A DNA stretch of 64,000 bases from Desulfofundulus australicus DSM 11792 (GCF_900129285.1 NZ_FQUW01000014.1:25675-89674); one strand, 5' to 3'. Numbered from the stretch's first letter, positions 27,181 to 37,970 are shown. A program made the numbers and translations. The notes: generated by a model from the sequence alone, not told the origin.

Positions 27181-28833
27181 TCAGACCACCAGTGCCCCGG
27201 GGTCGGAAACCCCTATGGCCTGCAGGATCGCCGCCTGATTTTTTTCCACGCTGGTGACCGATTTTAACTCCACGTCATCCACCCGGTTGACGGCTACCTT
27301 CACTTCTTCCAGCAATTCCAGGGCCTGGCGGGAAGTCAGGGCAATGCCCGCCCGTCTCAGCAGGTATTCCAGGGTTTTCTCCAGCACGGCCGCCAGCAGG
27401 CAGACGAAGATGCTGGCGGAAAGGTTGCGCTCACGGTAAAATTCCCCCGACCGGGACTCAAAATTCCGGATTTGTTTAAAGAACTCCCCGAGCTGGTTCA
27501 ACCGGGTGTAGGAAAGCAGCAGCTCTTTACCCTCCAGCAGATCCGTGCTGGTCTCCAGAAGGAATGCCCCCGCCGTTTTTTTCTCCCGCGCTATCACATC
27601 TTCCCGGCGCCGACAGGTCAATTCCCCGGTAGTTTCGTTAAAATGCCAGTCAAAATAACGGCGGCAGTATTTATCCCTCAATATGACAGCGCTCTTGAGA
27701 AGGTTCTTTCTTCCGGCACGGTTTTCCGCAGCCAGGTTCTTTTGAAGTTTCAGCAATTCGCCTTCCACCCTGGCCAGACGTTCGGTCAGGACGCCAATCT
27801 TTTCCCTTGCCGCAGCCGGGCTGTAACATACCAGGTAACGCACCCCCCCTTCCACCACTTCCCTGTACCACAGGGATTCGTCAACTTCCTTGAACCCCGC
27901 CCGGTTCTCCACCAGCTCCCGCTCACAAAGTTCCAGCTCCCATTCCGACCGTACCCTGCGGCGCACCAGGTAAGGATAACCGTGGGACATCAAAACCTCC
28001 AGGTGGGGGACGGACATGGGGCGGCGATCTCCCACAAATATGCACTGCCCGGTGCCATGAGCATCCCGCAGCCGGTGGATGATCTCCCGGAAATCCCCCT
28101 CGTCGGGTACTTCATTCAGGATCCGGCAGCCGATGGGCATTCCCTCGCGGCTGACCATGATCCCCAGGTATACGCGCAGTTCCTCCTGCGGCAGCTGCAA
28201 AAAGTACCGGCCATAGGCAGAATGCTGCAGCTCGCCCGGGGGAGCGGGCTCAACGGTGGCCGTGGTCAGCAGGCAGAAGGCCAACTCCCGGCTGAGCCGG
28301 GTAATGGTACCCAGTCTCCGGAATAGTTCCACCTCCAGCTCATCCTTCACACCGGCCACACTTTCCAGCACCCTGTAAAAGTGCTGCTCCAGGAATTCCT
28401 TGCCCTGTGCCTCGGGGAAGTACAGGCACCGGTACCATTCACTGAGGGCCTGTTTGTTCGGGGGATTGATAATCTGGTTTAAGGTCATCAGCTCCAGAAG
28501 CAGGGCGGTATCGGGCTCAATCTTTTTACCGGAAAAAGCCGCTTCCACGGCACCCTTAACATCCAGCAACTCCCAGATCCGGTGCAGGGCCAGCACTTCA
28601 CCGAAGCGCAGCACCTTCCGGGCTTCTATGCTGGCAGGCCGCCGCTGGACGCCACAAATACGGGCCAGGCCGTTAATTAATCCCTCCACCTTTTCCGGCG
28701 TCAGATTCTCCAGGTTGCCCAGGTTGGCGATTACCCTCTGCTTAACCTTATTTCCTTCCCGGTAGTTTTCAATAAGCTTTAAGTACGTGTACTCCTTTCC
28801 CCCGCTGCGGCTGGTAACTTTCCGGAAGAACAC
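27181..28833 (-). mobile_element. IS1634-family transposase, apparently intact
   Basis: 550 residues. N-terminal domain KEYTYLKLIENYREGNKVKQR with IANLGNLE is typical of IS1634 (IS4-like superfamily). The catalytic core shows VGDRRPMSV (second Asp) and a later Y-[KR]-x-RW/E-like segment near FEQI (YTRLNQLGEFFKQIRN region) but I did not map all three acidic residues. The frame is open with no breaks. I could not find clear terminal inverted repeats in the short flanks (41 bases to the CBS gene on the left). Confidence 0.85.
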
Positions 28834-29199
28834 GGGATATCACCCCCAAGTCAACCCGGCTGAGCAGTATATGTGCCTTACCAGTACCGGGCCGGCACCC
28901 GGCGCCGGGGTTTTTGTCACCACGCCATAACGCGTTTATGCAGGCTTGTTATATTATTCACATGCACGTTTAGTCCCTACCCTCGTTTTTCTGTAACCGG
29001 CCTGCAACCCGGTCTTCCCCGGTATTTTCACCACGCATGTACACTACGTTTTTCACCAGCAACCCTGGTTGTGCATATATTCACATTCGTTTTTTATACC
29101 CTTTCCTTGTTATAAAAGTATAGCACAGGCCATCGATTTGTGCAATAAATCACTAAGTAATTTTCCAAAGCTACAATTTTCAGAAAAGTCCGTTCCATC
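28834..29199. other. Non-coding gap of 366 bases upstream of the transposase gene
   Basis: AT-richer than its surroundings. It holds several TTTTTCACCA-like strings and the AT-rich stretch around 29110, but no credible ORF, no tRNA and no clear terminator. It may contain the right end of the IS element, whose terminal repeat I could not identify. Confidence 0.4.
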
Positions 29200-30714
29200 C
29201 TACCACAGCCCCAGAATCCTCCACCAGAAATTGCCAAGCAGGGCTACGGTAAGGAGCAAGGAAACCAGAAAGAGCACTCCGCCGGCCTTTAAAAAATCCC
29301 GGGCCTCCAAATATCCCGGGCCGTAAACTATGGCGTTGGCGGGAGTGGCAATGATCAGGAGATAAGAAAAGGCCGAGGCCAGGGAAGTTGATACGCCGAT
29401 TACCAGGGGAGAGGTCCGGGAAAGTTCGGCCACCTTCAAAAAGATGGGACCGAGGGCAGCCACCGTTGGCCCGTCGGCCATGGTATTGGTCACCAGGGCG
29501 GTTACCGTGGCGGTAACCGCCAGCAGCGAGAGGCCCTGGCTCACCTCGGCTACCTCCGCCAGGTGCAGGAACTGCCCGGCCAGCCAGGAAGCAGCCCCGG
29601 TTGAAATGAGCGTTTTACCCATGGAGATGGCCCCGGCATAAAGCAGGACCACCCCCCACTGCGTTTTTTGCTGCAGGTAGCTCCAGTCGACCAGGTGCAG
29701 GACCACTGCCAGCAGTATGCCCGTCATGGCAATGGTACCCACCCCGTAGCGGTGGCTGGCGAAGATCCAGCCGACCACCACGGCCAGGAAAATAGCCAGG
29801 GCCAGCCGGGCCTGGACGGTCAGGGGGCCACTGGCTTCCATTTCCTCCCTGATAGCCTGCACGATACCGGAAAGGTCCTTGACCTCCGGGGTGAAGAGGT
29901 TCAGCAACCAGTAGCTGACCACGGGAATCATGACCAGCGTGAAGGGCATAACCATGAGCATCCATTGCCCGTAACCAATGTTTATATTCAGGCTGCTCAG
30001 CAGGCCCAGCATCAAAGCATTGCGGGCACCCCCGGAAGGTGCGGCAACGCTGCCGATCATCACCCCGTAGGCAATGGAGAGCATGACCAGCTTGGCCAGG
30101 TTGGGCACCTTTTTATATCCGCCGCTCAGGGAAACAATTCCCACCCCGATGGGAAGCATGATCATTACCGCAGCATGTTCGGTGATAAAACCGGCGCTAA
30201 AAGCACAGAAGGCCACAATTCCCAGGATAACCCTTTCAATGCGGGTGCCGCATAGCTTGAGCACAAAGAGGGCCACCCGGTTGTGAATGTTATATTTCAT
30301 CAGCATGGCCCCCATCATCAACACGCCCATGATGAAAATTACAGCGTCGTCCATAAAAGCGCGGGGGGCATCCCGGAAACCGGCCAGGCCGGTGAAAACC
30401 TGGTAGCACCCGATAATAATGGCCGTTGCCGGCAGGGGAATGGCTTCCGTCAGGAAGCAGATGATGACAAAAACCCAGAGCCCCAGGGCGTACTTGCCCT
30501 CCACCGTCAGGCCCCGGGGAGCAGGCAGCAGGCAGATGAGAGCCATTACCAGCAGGGCCAGCAGGAGCCACTTTCTCTCCTTCAGCAGTCCTCTGATGGA
30601 ACCCGGGAACACGTAAAAGGAGAGTTTACCCCTTCTTTTTCCCTGCTGGTCGGGCCCGGCCACAGCATCCCTTTTCCGGTAATCATCCAGGTTAAAAATT
30701 TTCCGCTTACCCAT
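29200..30714 (-). CDS. SLC13/DASS-family anion:sodium symporter
   Basis: 504 residues, 11-12 hydrophobic segments after a basic cytoplasmic start of about 40 residues. SLC13 marks include FLTEAIPLPATA (about 80-95) and VMIGSVAAPSGGARN (about 210), the latter replacing the SNT motif of dicarboxylate members, and a C-terminal TALVTNTMADGPTVAALGP. It would import an anion (sulfate, dicarboxylate or an aryl acid). It lies 54 bases after iorB on the same strand, so an organic acid linked to the aromatic cluster is plausible. Confidence 0.8.
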   Translation of the reverse strand: MGKRKIFNLDDYRKRDAVAGPDQQGKRRGKLSFYVFPGSIRGLLKERKWLLLALLVMALICLLPAPRGLTVEGKYALGLWVFVIICFLTEAIPLPATAIIIGCYQVFTGLAGFRDAPRAFMDDAVIFIMGVLMMGAMLMKYNIHNRVALFVLKLCGTRIERVILGIVAFCAFSAGFITEHAAVMIMLPIGVGIVSLSGGYKKVPNLAKLVMLSIAYGVMIGSVAAPSGGARNALMLGLLSSLNINIGYGQWMLMVMPFTLVMIPVVSYWLLNLFTPEVKDLSGIVQAIREEMEASGPLTVQARLALAIFLAVVVGWIFASHRYGVGTIAMTGILLAVVLHLVDWSYLQQKTQWGVVLLYAGAISMGKTLISTGAASWLAGQFLHLAEVAEVSQGLSLLAVTATVTALVTNTMADGPTVAALGPIFLKVAELSRTSPLVIGVSTSLASAFSYLLIIATPANAIVYGPGYLEARDFLKAGGVLFLVSLLLTVALLGNFWWRILGLW

Positions 30715-30768
30715 ATCTCGACCCCGGCCGCTTTGCCGCAGATTCCCGCATCCCGTTTAAATAAACGG

Positions 30769-31356
30769 CTAGAGAGTATAACCGCTCTGGAAGGCGGCCC
30801 GGTTGACCTCCAGGTAGCGGGCGGGAACGCAGGCCTCCAGGGCATTCATCCAGTACGAAAGGGGGATGGACATCCTCCTGGCCAGGCTGCCCAGGAGTAC
30901 CACATTTGCCGCCCGGCTGTTGCCGCATTCCAGTGCCTTCTGCAGGGCGTCCACCATTATGGTCCTGGCCCTGCGGGAAAGGTGGGCCGGTATGTTTTCC
31001 GGGTACCGGGACATACCGGCCAGTACCGGTACGGGATAAATGACCTGGCTGTTAACAATAATGGTACCCGTATTTTTTACGTAGTTCACCCAGCGCAGGG
31101 CTTCCAGCTGTTCGAAAGCCAGGATTACATCAGCTTCCCCTTCGGGTATAAGGGGGGAATAAACCTTTTCCCCCAGGCGGACCTGGGTGACCACACTCCC
31201 CCCCCGCTGGGCCATGCCGTGGATTTCCGAAACCTTAATATCATACCCGGCCGCTCTGGCGGCATGAGCCAGGATCCTGCTGGCCAGAATAATCCCCTGG
31301 CCTCCCACCCCGACCATCAGTATATCCACCGGTAAACGAGCCGCTTCTTCAGTCAT
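30769..31356 (-). CDS. iorB: Indolepyruvate:ferredoxin oxidoreductase, beta subunit
   Basis: 195 residues, the usual size of the IorB/gamma-type subunit. GVGGQGIILASRIL (about 15-28) and KVSEIHGMAQRGGSV (about 42-56) are family motifs. With IorA it oxidatively decarboxylates aryl pyruvates to aryl-acetyl-CoA, reducing ferredoxin, or runs in reverse. The start overlaps the iorA stop by 8 bases. Confidence 0.93.
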   Translation of the reverse strand: MTEEAARLPVDILMVGVGGQGIILASRILAHAARAAGYDIKVSEIHGMAQRGGSVVTQVRLGEKVYSPLIPEGEADVILAFEQLEALRWVNYVKNTGTIIVNSQVIYPVPVLAGMSRYPENIPAHLSRRARTIMVDALQKALECGNSRAANVVLLGSLARRMSIPLSYWMNALEACVPARYLEVNRAAFQSGYTL

Positions 31357-33121
31357 TGTTTTCTCCCCCTTCTTTCAGGGCGCCAAAACGGCACACCTGG
31401 ACACAGAGGCCACAGCCGTTACAGGTTATGGCTTCCACCGCCGCCTTTTTATCCTGTACGGAAATGGCCGGGCAACCCAGCTTGAGGCAGCTCCTGCAGC
31501 CGGTGCAGGCTTCCCGGTCCACCATAACCGGCGGCCGTTTCTCCCTGTGCAGCAACGCGCAGGGCCGCCGGGCAATGATCACCGACGGGGCCCCGCAGGC
31601 CACCTCTTCCTGAATGGCCTGCGTCAATTCCGCTACTTTCAGCGGGTCCACCACCCTTACCCGGCTGACCCCCAGCGCCCGCACCAGCGCTTCCAGATCC
31701 ACCGCGGGTGCAGGTTCTCCCATCAGCGTTTTACCCGTACCGGGATGCTCCTGGTGGCCGGTCATGGCCGTGGTACGGTTATCCAGTATGATTACCGTAC
31801 CCTGGCCGCCATTGTACACCATGTTCAGAAGACCCGTGATACCGGAGTGGAAAAAGGTGGAGTCGCCGATAACGGCTACAGTACGCCGGGACAGGGTAGA
31901 ATCGGCCAGCTCACAGCCATGGGCCATACCAATGCTGGCCCCCATACAGACACAGGTATCCATCCCTTCCAGGGGGGGCAGGCCGCCCAGGGTGTAGCAG
32001 CCGATATCTCCGGTAACCAGCAGTTTTAATTTATGCAGCACATAGAACACTCCCCGGTGGGGACAACCGGGACAGAGTACGGGCGGGCGCCCGGGAACCG
32101 GGGGCAGTTCCCGGGGAGGGGAAGCAGCCCCTTCCTCTTTATCCGGCGCGGGCACCGGTAACCCGGCTGCCACCGCCCTGCTCCGGATGAGACCCGGGGT
32201 GAACTCGTTCCAGGCGGGGAATATTTTCTTGCCTGTCACTTCCAGGCCCAGGCCCCGGACGAAATCTTCCAGATAGGGATCCAGCTCTTCCACCACCACA
32301 AGTTTTTCCACACCGGCAGCAAACTGGCGGATAAGACCTTCCGGCAGGGGGTGGGTCATCCCCAGCTTGAGTATGGATACTCCCGGCATGGCTTCCCGTA
32401 CGTACTGGTAGCTGACACCGCTGGTGATCACACCCACCCGGCGATCGCCCCAGGTAATAAAGTTAACCGGCGTGGTTTCCGTGTAAGCTTTAAGCCTTTG
32501 CAGCCTTTCTTCCAGGGACTGCCGGCGCAGGCGCCCGTAAGCAGGTACCATGAGCCACTTTGGGGCATCTTTCCGGTACGGCTTTAAAGGTATTTCCTTA
32601 CGTTCCTTCACTTCCACCAAACTCTGGGAATGGGCCACCCTGGTGGTCGTGCGCAGCATTACGGGCAGGTCGAAATCTTCACTCACCTGCAGGGCCAGCC
32701 CCACCATGTCCAGGGCTTCCTGGCTATCCGAGGGTTCAAACATGGGTATCCGGGCAAAGCGGGCGTAAAAGCGGTTATCCTGTTCATTTTGCGAGCTGTG
32801 CATCCCCGGATCATCGGCCGATACCAGCACCAGCCCGCCATTTACACCGGTATAGGCTGCCGTCATCAGGGGGTCGGCAGCCACGTTCACGCCCACGTGC
32901 TTCATGGTTACCAGCACCCGGGCACCGGCCAGGGAGGCCCCCAGGCCCACTTCCAGGGCCACTTTCTCATTGGGGGCCCACTGGGCCTTAATCCCCGGAT
33001 AACGGGAAAAATTCTCCAGTATTTCCGTGCTGGGTGTGCCGGGGTAACCAACTCCCACTGTTACGCCGTTTTCGTAGGCTCCCCGGGCAATTGCTTCGTT
33101 ACCCGTCATCAGTTCTTTCAT
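31349..33121 (-). CDS. iorA: Indolepyruvate:ferredoxin oxidoreductase, alpha subunit
   Basis: 590 residues: pyrimidine-binding and TPP-binding 2-oxoacid oxidoreductase domains (GNEAIARGAYENGV at the start; CPGCPHRGVFY near 353; GDIGCYTLGGLPPL and GDSTFFHSGI in the TPP domain), then a C-terminal ferredoxin with two Cys clusters (CTGCRSCLKLGCP and CNGCGLCVQVCRFG). The latter carry electrons to ferredoxin. GATGGAGGTAG precedes the ATG. It lies 69 bases after phenylacetate-CoA ligase. Confidence 0.94.
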   Translation of the reverse strand: MKELMTGNEAIARGAYENGVTVGVGYPGTPSTEILENFSRYPGIKAQWAPNEKVALEVGLGASLAGARVLVTMKHVGVNVAADPLMTAAYTGVNGGLVLVSADDPGMHSSQNEQDNRFYARFARIPMFEPSDSQEALDMVGLALQVSEDFDLPVMLRTTTRVAHSQSLVEVKERKEIPLKPYRKDAPKWLMVPAYGRLRRQSLEERLQRLKAYTETTPVNFITWGDRRVGVITSGVSYQYVREAMPGVSILKLGMTHPLPEGLIRQFAAGVEKLVVVEELDPYLEDFVRGLGLEVTGKKIFPAWNEFTPGLIRSRAVAAGLPVPAPDKEEGAASPPRELPPVPGRPPVLCPGCPHRGVFYVLHKLKLLVTGDIGCYTLGGLPPLEGMDTCVCMGASIGMAHGCELADSTLSRRTVAVIGDSTFFHSGITGLLNMVYNGGQGTVIILDNRTTAMTGHQEHPGTGKTLMGEPAPAVDLEALVRALGVSRVRVVDPLKVAELTQAIQEEVACGAPSVIIARRPCALLHREKRPPVMVDREACTGCRSCLKLGCPAISVQDKKAAVEAITCNGCGLCVQVCRFGALKEGGENND

Positions 33122-33190
33122 GTTCTACCTCCATCATTTATAGCCTGTTTCTCTGGAGTAAGCATGGCAGCTATTCCCGGAGAAACGCTT

Positions 33191-34501
33191 TTAAACCTTT
33201 CCTTCCGCGCGCCGCCTGTCGATAATCCGCCTGGCCTTGCCCTGGCTGCGCTCAATGGAGTGCGGTTCCAGCAGGCGCACCCGCGGGTTGATGGAGAGCA
33301 CCGTCTGGAGGCGGCGGCGGATTTTCTCCTCGAGAGCTTCCAGGTCCCGGAAGCTCCCGGTAAAGAACTCTTCCGTCATTTCCACCTGGACCTCCAGGTA
33401 ATCCAGGTAGCCCCTTTTATCCACCACAATTTGATAATGGGGTGAAACCCCCTCCACCTCGATTAAAACGCTTTCAATTTGCGAGGGGAAAACGTTTACC
33501 CCGGAAATGATCAGCATGTCATCGGTGCGCCCGGTGACCCGGCGCAGCCGGGCGCTGGTGCGCCCGCAGGCACAGGGCTCGGGATTGATGACGGAAATAT
33601 CCCGGGTGCGGTAACGAATTACCGGCAATGCTTCCTTGGTCAGGGTGGTAATTACCACTTCACCCTCCTGACCGTAATCCAGGGCTTCCCCGGTTTCCGG
33701 ATCGACAATTTCCACCAGGAAATGATCCTCGGCTATATGCATCCCCTGCTTTAAACCGCACTCGCCGCACACCCCGGGTCCCATTACCTCCGACAGACCG
33801 TAATTATCGGTGGCTTTCATGCCCCACATCTTTTCCAGCTCCCGGCGCATTTCCTCACTCCAGGCTTCGGAACCAAACAGGCCCAGCCTGACCTTCAACC
33901 CGGCAGGATCAATGCCCATGGAACGGGCGGTCTCCCCCAGGTGCAGGGCGTAGGAAGGGGTTCCCACCAGCACCGTGGTACCAAAATCCTTCATCAGCAT
34001 GATCTGCTTTTCACTGTTGCCTACGGAGGAGGGAACTATGGTGGCGCCCACTTTCTCCAGCCCGTAGTGAAGTCCAAAGGCGCCGGTGAACAGGCCGTAA
34101 CCAAAGGTGATCTGTACCACGTCATCGCTGGTGACTCCGGCCTGGGTAACTATCCTGGCCACCAGTTCGGACCAGATTTCCAGATCTTTTCTGGTGTATC
34201 CCACCACAATGGGCTTTCCCGTGGTTCCGGATGAGGCATGCAGCCGGACCACATCCTTCAGCGGAACAGCAAAGAGCCCGTACGGGTAGTTATCCCGCAG
34301 GGCTGCTTTGGTAGTAAAAGGGAATTTCTGGATATCCTCCAGGCTGCGCAGGTCCTCTGGCCTCACGCCGTGAGCATCAAACAACTGGCGGTAGTAAGGT
34401 ACCCGCCGGTAGACACGGTGCAGCACCTCTTTTAACCGCTGTAGCTGCAGGGACCGGAGTTCTTCCCTGTCCATACATTCGTGCCTGTGATCCCAGATCA
34501 T
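33191..34501 (-). CDS. paaK: Phenylacetate-CoA ligase (AMP-forming)
   Basis: 436 residues from ATG 34501. The AMP-binding loop is LHASSGTTGKPIVVGY (about 82-97), the PaaK block is DNYGLSEVMGPGV (near 228), and a C-terminal PaaK lid follows (RVTGRTDDMLIISGVNVFPSQIE). It activates phenylacetate, indole-3-acetate or a related aryl acid with CoA and ATP. Its ATG overlaps the symporter stop (ATGA), so the two are translationally coupled: uptake then activation. Together with IorAB it links aryl acids to aryl pyruvates. Confidence 0.92.
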   Translation of the reverse strand: MIWDHRHECMDREELRSLQLQRLKEVLHRVYRRVPYYRQLFDAHGVRPEDLRSLEDIQKFPFTTKAALRDNYPYGLFAVPLKDVVRLHASSGTTGKPIVVGYTRKDLEIWSELVARIVTQAGVTSDDVVQITFGYGLFTGAFGLHYGLEKVGATIVPSSVGNSEKQIMLMKDFGTTVLVGTPSYALHLGETARSMGIDPAGLKVRLGLFGSEAWSEEMRRELEKMWGMKATDNYGLSEVMGPGVCGECGLKQGMHIAEDHFLVEIVDPETGEALDYGQEGEVVITTLTKEALPVIRYRTRDISVINPEPCACGRTSARLRRVTGRTDDMLIISGVNVFPSQIESVLIEVEGVSPHYQIVVDKRGYLDYLEVQVEMTEEFFTGSFRDLEALEEKIRRRLQTVLSINPRVRLLEPHSIERSQGKARRIIDRRRAEGKV

Positions 34502-36018
34502 GAACTCTCCACTTCCTTGCATTGAAGTAATGTCTGCCTTTTTACAGCTTCGTCCCGACCAAAGGTCCTTTCCACCACCTCGGCCGGCAGGGGACGGGTA
34601 ACCAGGCTGACCACCGGCACCACCAGCAGGGGGATAAGCATGGACAGCGACCCCACCAGGGGGATAACCGCCGCATCAAGCCGGTAATAGAGGGAGAGGA
34701 TTACCGAACAGCCCAGCCCGCTTATTGTGCCGGCCCAGGCCCCTGCAGGCGTGGTACCCCGCCAGAAAAGACCGTAGATGTAGGGAGCCAGGAAAGCTCC
34801 GGCCACCGTACCCCAGGATATGGCCATTAAGCTCAAGATAATAGCCGGCTTGACCAGGGCGATGATCAGGGAAAGAGCTATGAAAAGGCAGCATAATAAG
34901 CGCATAATGAGCACACCGTGCTTTCTAGCCCATCCCGGCTTCAAACTCTGCACCAGATCTATAGAAATAGCTGAACTGCTAACCAGCACCAGGGAAGACA
35001 GGGTGGACATGGATGCCGAAAGCACCAGAAGAAGAATAAGGGTAGCCCCCAGCTCGGGAAGGGTGCTGTGAATGAGAATTGGCATGAGCATATCGGGGGT
35101 TGGCTTGCCGGTGGCCGGATCCACGGGTAATTTATCAAAGAACAGGTGTGTAAGCGAACCGGTAAAATAGGCCCCAAAGGTGATTACCAGGGCGAAAACA
35201 GTGGAAACCACCATGGCGGGGGGAATGGCCCTCTCGTCCCTGATGGCGTAGAACTTCTGAACCATTTGAGGCAGCCCCCAGGGTCCGAGACTGGTTAGCA
35301 CAACCAGGGCAGCCAGCGGCAACCACTGCCCCCCGGGCCCGGCCGGGCTGACCAGGCCGGGGTTAATTGCCGCCAGCCTTTCAAGCCCCTGCACTATTCC
35401 CCCCACCTGGGTAGCCCCCAGGACATAATAGAGCAGGATACCAACCCCGGCCAGCATAACCATACCCTGGATTACATCCGTCAGGGCTACAGCCCGGTAA
35501 CCACCCATTACCAGGTACAGGGCCGTCAGCAGGCACATCAATAAGGCAGCATACAGGTATGGCAGGCCAAATATCTGGTTGAATAAATAACTCAAACCCA
35601 TGAAGACGGATGCTGAATAGGGCACCAGGAAGATGAATATAATCAGGGCTCCGTATATTTTCATGGCCCTGCTTTGATAGCGGGCTTCCAGGAATTCCGG
35701 CATGGTCATGGCTCCCAGCCGGGCGGTCATGAGCCGCGTCCGCCTGGCCAGAACCAGCCAGGCCAGCAGGCTCCCCACCAGGGTGTTGCCCACTACAATC
35801 CACAGGGCGGCCATGCCGTATCCCCAGCCCACCTTGCCGGCATAACCGATAAAAATCACCGCTGAAAAATATGTGGTCCCGTACGCAAAAGCGGAAAGCC
35901 AGGGACCCATGTTCCTTCCGCCCAGAAAGAAATCTCCCACCGTCCGGTTACGACCCATACTGCAGTACCCGCTGTAAAGAAGGACACCCACAAAAAGGCA
36001 CAGTAGCAAAATTTTCAT
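34498..36018 (-). CDS. Sodium:solute symporter (SSS family)
   Basis: 506 residues from ATG 36018, which follows GGGAGG at 9 bases. 13 hydrophobic segments. SSS marks include FFLGGRNMGPWLSAFAYGTT (about 30-50) and the GPWGLPQMVQKFYAI motif (about 245-260). PanF- and PutP-like. Its stop overlaps the paaK start, suggesting it imports an aryl acid or aromatic amino acid. The substrate is inference from context. Confidence 0.88.
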   Translation of the reverse strand: MKILLLCLFVGVLLYSGYCSMGRNRTVGDFFLGGRNMGPWLSAFAYGTTYFSAVIFIGYAGKVGWGYGMAALWIVVGNTLVGSLLAWLVLARRTRLMTARLGAMTMPEFLEARYQSRAMKIYGALIIFIFLVPYSASVFMGLSYLFNQIFGLPYLYAALLMCLLTALYLVMGGYRAVALTDVIQGMVMLAGVGILLYYVLGATQVGGIVQGLERLAAINPGLVSPAGPGGQWLPLAALVVLTSLGPWGLPQMVQKFYAIRDERAIPPAMVVSTVFALVITFGAYFTGSLTHLFFDKLPVDPATGKPTPDMLMPILIHSTLPELGATLILLLVLSASMSTLSSLVLVSSSAISIDLVQSLKPGWARKHGVLIMRLLCCLFIALSLIIALVKPAIILSLMAISWGTVAGAFLAPYIYGLFWRGTTPAGAWAGTISGLGCSVILSLYYRLDAAVIPLVGSLSMLIPLLVVPVVSLVTRPLPAEVVERTFGRDEAVKRQTLLQCKEVESS

Positions 36019-36142
36019 TCCTGCCGTCCTCCCATCCTGCTTTTTTTGGTGCCACCAGTTCCCCGGTGACATGTTCAGACATATTTTATTCTACGCCGGG
36101 AGCTCTTTTCCTGCCCCGATTTGAATTCGGGGCTATCTTTCT

Positions 36143-37399
36143 TCAGGGGCGGGCGCTCCCGGCCGCATTCATGCCGGTCCCCCGGGATAAAAGGGGCCTG
36201 GTTGGGGTGGAAATTACCCGCGGCCGGACACCCAGCCGGCGCACAAACTGGGCCATGCGCCGCAGGGCTTCTCCCAGCTCTTCCAGGGAAGCGGCGTATG
36301 AACAGCGCACGAAGCCTTCACCGCTGGAACCGAAGGCATTTCCCGGAACCACAGCCACCTTTTCTTCCTGGAGCAGGACCTCGGCAAACTCCTCCGAAGA
36401 TAACCCGGTTGCCCTGATCTCCGGGAAGGCATAAAAAGCTCCCCGGGGCTCAAAACAGGGCAGGCCCATGTCCTTGAAAGCATGGATAACCACGTGACGC
36501 CGCCGGTTATACTCGCGGATCATCCGCTCCATGGCCGGCCGGCCATTTTTCAGCGCCTCCAGGGCGGCCATTTGAGCGGTAATGGGGGCACAGAGCATGG
36601 TGTACTGGTGGATCTTGGTCATGGCGGCAATAAAATCAGGGTTGCCGCAGGCGTAACCTATCCTCCAACCCGTCATGGCGTAGGATTTGGAAAAACCGTT
36701 TAAAAGTATGGTACGTTCCTTCATGCCCGGCAGGCTGGCCACACAGGTATGCTGTCCTTCATAGGTTAGCTTGTCGTATATTTCATCTGAAATAACTATC
36801 AGGTCGTGAGCCCTGACAATCTCCATAATTTCCTGCAGGTTTTCCCTGGACATTACCGCTCCGGTGGGGTTGTTGGGGTAACACAGCACAAGGAGTTTGG
36901 TGCGTGATGTAATAGCTGCTTCAACCTGGTGGGCATGCAGGGAAAAGCCTTCCTCCATGGTCGTGGGCAGGGGAACCACCTTCCCGCCGGCCAGCATTAC
37001 CGTCGGGGCATAAGAAACGTAAGACGGTTCCGGGATGAGCACCTCATCCCCGGGGCTCACCAGCGCCCTTAAAGCCAGGTCCAGGGCCTGGCTCACCCCC
37101 ACCGTAACCAGGATCTCCTTCCGGGGGTCGTAGGTCACGCCGTAGCTGCCGGCCAGATCGCGGGCAATGGCGCAGCGCAACTCCAGAAGGCCGCTGTTGG
37201 ATGTGTACATGGTGTATCCCTTTTCCAGGGAATAAATGCAGGCTTCCCGGATATGCCAGGGTGTGACAAAGTCCGGTTCTCCCACGCCCAGGGAAATAAC
37301 CCCCCTGGTTTCAGCCACCATATCGAAAAAGCGGCGAATTCCCGACGAAGGAATGTTCTTTACCACAGGGTTAATCCGCTCACACCAGGCTTCGTTCAT
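36143..37399 (-). CDS. Class I/II aminotransferase (aspartate/aromatic type)
   Basis: 418 residues from ATG 37399 (GGGGAGG nine bases upstream). Fold-type I PLP enzyme: YPNNPTGAVM (174-183), DEIYDKL (205-211), PLP Lys238 in NGFSKSYAMTGWRIGY and Arg246. It resembles the Firmicute AspC/PatA-like group (often aspartate, aromatic or broad specificity). It lies just downstream of an Lrp-type regulator behind the T-box leader and upstream of the symporter-ligase-IOR genes, which argues for an aromatic amino acid substrate. Confidence 0.88.
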   Translation of the reverse strand: MNEAWCERINPVVKNIPSSGIRRFFDMVAETRGVISLGVGEPDFVTPWHIREACIYSLEKGYTMYTSNSGLLELRCAIARDLAGSYGVTYDPRKEILVTVGVSQALDLALRALVSPGDEVLIPEPSYVSYAPTVMLAGGKVVPLPTTMEEGFSLHAHQVEAAITSRTKLLVLCYPNNPTGAVMSRENLQEIMEIVRAHDLIVISDEIYDKLTYEGQHTCVASLPGMKERTILLNGFSKSYAMTGWRIGYACGNPDFIAAMTKIHQYTMLCAPITAQMAALEALKNGRPAMERMIREYNRRRHVVIHAFKDMGLPCFEPRGAFYAFPEIRATGLSSEEFAEVLLQEEKVAVVPGNAFGSSGEGFVRCSYAASLEELGEALRRMAQFVRRLGVRPRVISTPTRPLLSRGTGMNAAGSARP

Positions 37400-37450
37400 C
37401 CACGTCTTCCTCCCCGCTCTTTCTATTAACATTTTTCCGCTTTATTTTTC

Positions 37451-37936
37451 TTACGGCGTGATCATCAGCCGGCGATCTTCCTCGCCATCGTCCACAATAA
37501 CACCGTCCTGCTTGTATGTTTTCAGCACGAAGTGGGTGGTGGTGCTGACCACGCCCTCTATGGTGGCCAGTTTGGTGGCCACAAAATTACTTACTTCCCG
37601 CATGGTGCGCCCTTCAATGAAAACGGCCAGGTCATAAGCCCCGGACATCAAGCGAACGCTGCGCACCTCGGGAAACCGGCAGATTCTCCGGGCCACGGCG
37701 TCAAAACCCACATCCCGCTGGGGCGTTATGCGTACCTCAATCATGGCCGAAACCTTCTCCTCGCCGGCTTTTTCCCAGTTGACCAGGGTCATGTACTTTA
37801 ATATCGTCTTGTTTTCTTCAAGTTCCTTGATGGCCCGGCGTACACTGGCGGGATCGGACTGCAGCATGACAGCTATTTCTTCCGGCGTTACCCTGGCATT
37901 GTCTTCCAGTATCTCGAGCAATTCCAGCTTATTCAC
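37451..37936 (-). CDS. Lrp/AsnC-family transcriptional regulator
   Basis: 161 residues: an N-terminal winged helix (ELLEILEDNARVTPEEIAVM, residues 4-23) and a C-terminal RAM effector domain (about 75-150). It is the first gene after the T-box leader, 51 bases before the aminotransferase. It likely senses an amino acid and regulates this cluster; ligand unknown. Confidence 0.9.
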   Translation of the reverse strand: MNKLELLEILEDNARVTPEEIAVMLQSDPASVRRAIKELEENKTILKYMTLVNWEKAGEEKVSAMIEVRITPQRDVGFDAVARRICRFPEVRSVRLMSGAYDLAVFIEGRTMREVSNFVATKLATIEGVVSTTTHFVLKTYKQDGVIVDDGEEDRRLMITP

Positions 37937-37970
37937 CAGCTCACCCCTCTACCCGGCCTGTCTTTTTAAA